DNA from: Dunaliella salina
Lineage: Eukaryota > Chlorophyta > Chlorophyceae > Chlamydomonadales > Dunaliellaceae
DNA length: 10,019 bases
Assembly (NCBI GenBank): GCA_002284615.2
Contig: MU070624.1
Location: 2,352 to 12,370 of the forward strand
Reading direction: 5' to 3'
A program made the translations under genes and the position numbers. Below are positions 6,790-10,019 of the stretch, piece by piece (the first letter of the stretch is position 1; each line of letters starts with the position of its first letter). The notes under the pieces were generated by a model. That model searched no databases. It was not told the DNA's origin and saw only the letters and a list, made by a program, of their open reading frames with translations.

Positions 6790-6946
6790 AGGTCCACAGC
6801 CGACACAGTACCCTGAGGATCCCCCCGCGCCCTCACTTACATTCCGTCAACTCAAGCGCAGGCGCGAGAAGGAAAGGAAGAGGCAAAGGGAGTGCGAACA
6901 CCAAGAGCGTGCACACGAGCAAGCTGTGAGCCAAGCCCGAACATGA
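6746..6946 (+). other. Basic overlapping reading frame, copy B (possible ORF continuation)
   Basis: The frame opens after TAA at 6743-6745, one register from the ORF ending at 6789, and runs to a TGA at 6944-6946 with no early ATG. It encodes VGWLKHEGPQPTQYPED followed by the same Arg/Lys/Glu-rich segment as copy A. A +1 shift in the 40-nt overlap would fuse the two frames into a product of about 130 residues. Splicing or shared ancestral breakage are alternatives. Confidence 0.35.
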
Positions 6947-7592
6947 TGGATGAATGAGGTGTGGAGTGGGCTTAGTGAGGGCCACACTGAGGCTTGTGGT
7001 ATGTAGCTCGGGGGTCAAGCTTGCATTGTAAGGCAGGGGACTCACGAGGGGCCGTGTCTGAGGGCAGTTCATAGTGTGTGCGCGTGCTGCATGGTGCACA
7101 ATGTGTGAGGGAACCCGGGCTCTCATACCTTGGGGTCCATGTAGACAGAATTCACTTGTGGTCCCTCGGCCGTGGGCGCTTGTGAGTGCGCTGTTTTCCT
7201 TTGTGGTTTGAGCGCTGAATTGCATACTGCTTGCCCTTGTGGGCAGAACACGCGCCAGCTCTGTGCATATATGGCAATTTTCTGGGCTTGGCTGAGTATT
7301 GTGGAAACCTGTATTCGTGTGCATGCTACCTGAGCATGGTGACAAACTGTGCACTTTATTGAATAACTCGAGCTACTTCTATTTTGCATGCTCCTTTTTT
7401 GCTGCTTGCTTTTCTGCCTTACATGCAGACACTGCCATGTTTCTTTTTTTACATGTCTGCTTTGTACCTGTGTTTTTCCCCCTGCCTGCGTGTTATACCG
7501 CTTTCACTTGGTTTTAAAAAAGAAATTAGAAATTTCTAGCGAAAGCTGAGCAACCAGACTTCATGGCTGAAGGCTCAAACTTACCTTGTAAC

Positions 7593-7608
7593 CTTGGTGA
7601 AGGGGTTA
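7593..7608. repeat. Target-site duplication, right copy (element B)
   Basis: CTTGGTGAAGGGGTTA is the partner of 6400-6415. As in element A, the insertion junction on the 3' side is ...TGTAAC followed by CTTGG. Confidence 0.75.
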
Positions 7609-8214
7609 CACGGTGCCTCGGCCATAGGCATCCTCTTTTCCTTAATTGATGTGGGAAATTTTTTTTACTGCCTGTGTAGTTTTTCTTTTTTATTCTTTTC
7701 AGCACAAGGCCTTGTTTCCTGCAGACAATGTCTATACTCAAGACCAATTCAGCTTGGGCCAGCAAGCTTAGGCCCTGGGAGTGGCGCCCCCGCCCATGTA
7801 AGCCACATGGAGAATAGCTGGCACAGGAGCGGTCCCGGAAGTTGGTGCGGTGGAGAGGGTGCTCACAGGTTGAGTGTTCTCAGCTTGGATCCGCATGGCC
7901 ATACTCACCTCCTGACTACAACTGGCCCCTGTGTAAGAGGGGGGCCCATGCTGAGATGTCAAGTAGCTTTTTCTGAGGAAAAGTGCTTTGAAGTGTTTAC
8001 TGAGGATTAGGGGTGGGCCTCAAGTTGGCTGGACAGGGCGCCCTGGAAAGAAGAAAGACTAAGTAGGCAGAGAAACTTTCCCTAGATCATTGAAGGAAAA
8101 GGAGACACATTGGCTCATTGAAGAGCTGTGAGTCCTCTCCACCACAAGGTTTTAGATGGCTAATGGGGACCTGGAGGGTTAGTAGCATTTGGCTCTAGAA
8201 CCCGGCTGGGAGAG
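7609..8214. other. About 600 bp with no supported gene
   Basis: A 138-codon plus-strand open frame (to 8010) crosses this stretch, but it begins inside the target duplication and is low-complexity, with no recognisable domain. The first tens of bases may be residual LINE sequence (shared ccataggc with the 2850 region). A short ggcctcaag-ttggctg string near 8017 resembles 3278-3294 in LINE fragment 1, too short to call. Confidence 0.4.
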
Positions 8215-8345
8215 TGTTTTGTTTTCAATAGCGCGTCTAGTGGTAACAAGTTTGTGGGCATACTGAAGTGAATGGGCATGAAGTCCTTGAGCAAGCTTAG
8301 TGGCATGCCGGTGGTCCAGGCCTAGTTCTTTGAATTGGTTTAGGG
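8215..8345 (-). pseudogene. LINE C-terminal nuclease fragment, copy 3 (tail only)
   Basis: Minus-strand translation reads FKELGLDHRHATKLAQGLHA then HSLQYAHKLVTTRRAIE, matching the tail of the nuclease domain in fragment 1 (KELGLD, LHAHSVLYAYKLASTRR). Only about 45 codons survive; neither the PD nor the ExK motif is present. It abuts the hAT remnant at 8376-8733 on the same strand. Confidence 0.7.
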
Positions 8346-8375
8346 CAGGGATGGGTCATTCGTGATACATGTATT

Positions 8376-8733
8376 TTAAAGAACGCTAAAAGTAGCCTTA
8401 AATTTGCAAATTGTAAAATCCGCTGGTTGGAGTGCGCGGTTAAATTCGTCAGTGAAAATTGCTTCTTGCTGCTCCTTCTGCTTGCTTTTTTGCTTTTTCT
8501 GTTGCATCACCTTTTTCACTGGCTCCAGCTGCTCCCCAGGTGCTGTGCAGCTGGCCAAACCAGAGCCAGCAACATGCAAGAGATGGTGTCTGATGCGCCA
8601 GGCACCACCATGGTACAACATGCTGACACAGTTTGCACTTGCAACAATTGTTCTTGCTCTGCTTGGCCCCATCTGTGCCTTCAGGCTGAACAGGTGTGAC
8701 ATAATCCCACTCAGGACCCTTCTCTTTTGGCAT
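8376..8733 (-). pseudogene. hAT-family transposase N-terminus, BED zinc finger, frameshifted
   Basis: From an ATG at 8733 the minus strand reads MPKEKGPEWDYVTPVQPEG, then CKLC (Cys33, Cys36). One extra base at 8616 breaks the frame; the next register continues YHGGAWRIRHHLLHVAGSG and LASC, supplying the His and Cys ligands, then a Gln/Lys-rich linker (KKVMQQKKQKSKQKEQQEA) to a stop at 8376. WDYV, then CxxC, then GG-RI-HHL, then C is the BED finger layout of plant/algal hAT transposases, used for terminal-repeat DNA binding. The catalytic RNase H-like core and hATC dimerisation domain are absent, so this is an inactive 5' fragment. Confidence 0.78.
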
Positions 8734-8756
8734 AATTAAATGTTTGTAGGGTTTGT

Positions 8757-8785
8757 GGGGTGGCGGGGGGTGGTTGGGGGTGGGG
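8757..8785 (+). other. G-quadruplex motif
   Basis: Four G runs of 4, 6, 5 and 4 are separated by loops of 4, 5 and 1 nt (GGGG at 8757, GGGGGG at 8765, GGGGG at 8776, GGGG at 8782). It sits 24 bp upstream of the hAT ATG, with the C-rich strand being the hAT sense strand. It could be part of an element end or promoter; that is inference. Confidence 0.8.
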
Positions 8786-9983
8786 TCTCAGGTTTTAATC
8801 CTGGTGATCCCACCCAAAACCCTCCCTCCCCAGAATGGCCCTCTAAATTCATGTACATACGCGACGTACTTGTATTTTACACATATATACGCGAACCGCA
8901 ACTCCCAGACCCGCGAATGACCCAACCCTGGTTGAGGTTATGCTCGATCATCAAGCTCCCCATAGACAAGCGTTGTGACGCGTGCAGAGACAAGCTTTTG
9001 AAGGAACCCTTGCTCAAATATGAATTATTGATCCTACCACAGTTAGATTCAGGTGACCCAACAGCAAACTGGAATCCTCCAACCATTATGTGAACAGCCA
9101 GGAATGTGCCTTAAACGCTTCCTGGCATGAGCTTAAAAAGGATGGCGTCATGCGTTGGAGCTTCCAGACATGCTTTCAAACCAGTCTATCGTCTCAGACA
9201 TTGTTGTCGACACTATTTCATGACGTGCCCACCTGCAAAGTCAGACAAAGCATGCTTGTTGGTGCATTGGCTGTGAATGAGCGAGCATTGCGTGGGAGCG
9301 TGGTCTTGAGGGAAATGCAGACCGCTGCTCATTGCCAAAGACAGAGCAGCTCATTACCCTGGTTTTTGCACTGCTGGCAGGCACAGCGCGTGCACGATGG
9401 GATGTTGTAGGCTGCAACAGATGCAGCAAAGTATGTGCTCAAGGCGCTCAAGGATTTGCTTGTGGACAACGTGTATACCCACTGGTATGACAGCGCAAAT
9501 ATCCTCCACATGAAGCTGAGAGAGTGAGGACGGATAGACTTACAGTAGATTGAGCTCTTCAGCAACTGGTGATGCATCCGCCTCCAGACGCATTTCAGTA
9601 ATGCTAGGCACCTGATGGAGTGCACAAATGCAAAGAGTGTGTGTTGGTAACTCTTCTCGTCCCTTCTTGGGGGCGTCCCTGCACTTTAACAGGCCCCAAA
9701 GGGAAGGGAAATAAAAGCCTCCGAACTAGAAAAATATGCTTCTGATGAAGCAAACTGAATAAGAGGCTTTGAGGTAACTTTAAGGGAACTTCTGGGCATG
9801 CCCTAAGGCATGAGCTACAAATCAGGATGCAGGGGGGCCAGGGCCTTCAATTGTCCTTACACCACGCACCGTGATTGCAGTTCAATACGTAACCTCAATA
9901 TATACATTGGAAGCAGCACATGGCTTGCAGAGTCTTGAGTCTGAGTCTCACACCACAATCTACGTGCAAGGCACCACTATTTT
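8786..9983. other. About 1.2 kb with no confident gene
   Basis: Open frames of about 100 codons occur on both strands (plus 9090-9410; minus 9329-9625), but none has a domain I recognise. The most protein-like stretch is on the plus strand near 9435-9516 (LKALKDLLVDNVYTHWYD, ANILHMKLRE, then a stop), possibly a fragment of a decayed gene. An imperfect stem (CCCTTCTTGGGG / CCCCAAAGGGAAGGG) lies at about 9661-9710. Confidence 0.35.
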
Positions 9984-10012
9984 TACATGCATGTGCACGT
10001 GCGCGCGCATAT
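9984..10012. other. 29-bp perfect purine/pyrimidine alternation (Z-DNA candidate)
   Basis: From TACATGCATG through GCGCGCGCATAT every step alternates pyrimidine and purine, with CG/CA/TG-rich composition in the second half. Such tracts favour left-handed DNA under negative supercoiling. The feature ends 7 bp from the window edge. Confidence 0.8.
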
Positions 10013-10019
10013 CCACCCT

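Larger units (their letters stand above)
6416..7592 (+). mobile_element. 1.2-kb retro-inserted element, copy B (unrecognised family)
   Basis: This is the plus-strand sister of 262-1372. It keeps about 40 extra bp at the 5' end (6416-6457), including tgaaatagttgggggac, and ends at the identical 3' sequence cttaccttgtaac. It is inserted inside LINE fragment copy 2. Differences from copy A include an extra A/T-rich stretch near 7515-7540 with a 12-bp palindrome (TAGAAATTTCTA). It has the duplicated 16-bp box, the 79-codon ORF and the overlapping basic frame, with no reverse transcriptase. Confidence 0.82.

Noticed and set aside
262..7592. The >1 kb inverted repeat as terminal arms of one large composite transposon or palindrome-type virus-like element
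   Set aside because: Each arm is bounded on both sides by its own, unrelated target duplication (17 bp and 16 bp), and the arms have different 5' ends. Two independent retro-insertions explain this better.
7594..8010. 138-codon plus-strand open frame
   Set aside because: It starts inside the target duplication of element B and crosses unrelated sequence; the hydrophobic run (FFYCLCSFSFLFF) comes from a T-rich tract.
8427..8699. Leucine-rich membrane-like ORF on the plus strand
   Set aside because: It is the antisense of the Lys/Gln-rich linker and BED finger of the hAT remnant, which has a recognised domain on the other strand.

Overview
This window looks like repeat-dense nuclear DNA from a eukaryote. 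A chlorophycean green alga (Haematococcus/Chlamydomonas relatives) is my best guess. The reasons are: remnants of a LINE whose protein carries RNase H, then a CCHC knuckle, then a PD-(D/E)XK nuclease (the type I associate with the RandI/Dualen group of green algae); a plant/alga-style hAT BED finger; many minisatellites; retro-insertions ending in TGTAAC (UGUAA is the green-algal poly(A) signal); and two assembly Ns (852, 1749). No bacterial-type operon, rRNA, tRNA or CRISPR array is visible, and I find no intact host gene. The genus is inference only.

Layout. 1-135: a 35-bp minisatellite running off the left edge. 262-1372 (minus strand): a ~1.1 kb retro-inserted element, copy A, flanked by a perfect 17-bp target duplication and carrying a 79-codon ORF. 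1390-2950: non-coding as far as I can see, with 40-bp and 20-bp tandem duplications. 2955-3395 (minus): a decayed C-terminal LINE nuclease fragment. 3396-5582 (minus): the 3' part of a second, better preserved LINE: an open segment, RNase H with all catalytic residues, a CCHC knuckle, then a PD-(D/E)XK domain, broken by stops and frameshifts. 5705-6415 (plus): a third nuclease fragment, interrupted by a short insertion (9-bp TSD) that is itself interrupted by a 181-bp MITE with 18-bp inverted ends. 6416-7592 (plus): copy B of the 1.1-1.2 kb element, flanked by a 16-bp target duplication with two mismatches and again carrying a 79-codon ORF. 8215-8345 (minus): a fourth nuclease fragment. 8376-8733 (minus): the N-terminal BED zinc finger of a hAT transposase, broken by one extra base. 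8757-8785: a strong G-quadruplex motif. 8786-10019: no confident gene; a perfect purine/pyrimidine alternation lies near the end.

How the parts relate. The window records nested transposition. LINE copies landed in both orientations. A short TGTAAC-ended insertion entered the right-hand LINE fragment, and a MITE then entered that insertion. The TGTAAC-ended ORF-bearing element entered the same LINE fragment farther on, and a sister copy lies far to the left in opposite orientation. The resulting >1 kb inverted repeat is best read as two separate insertions, because each copy has its own target duplication. The observation most worth following is this ORF-bearing element. I do not recognise its protein, and the two copies keep the same ORF length despite several indels.
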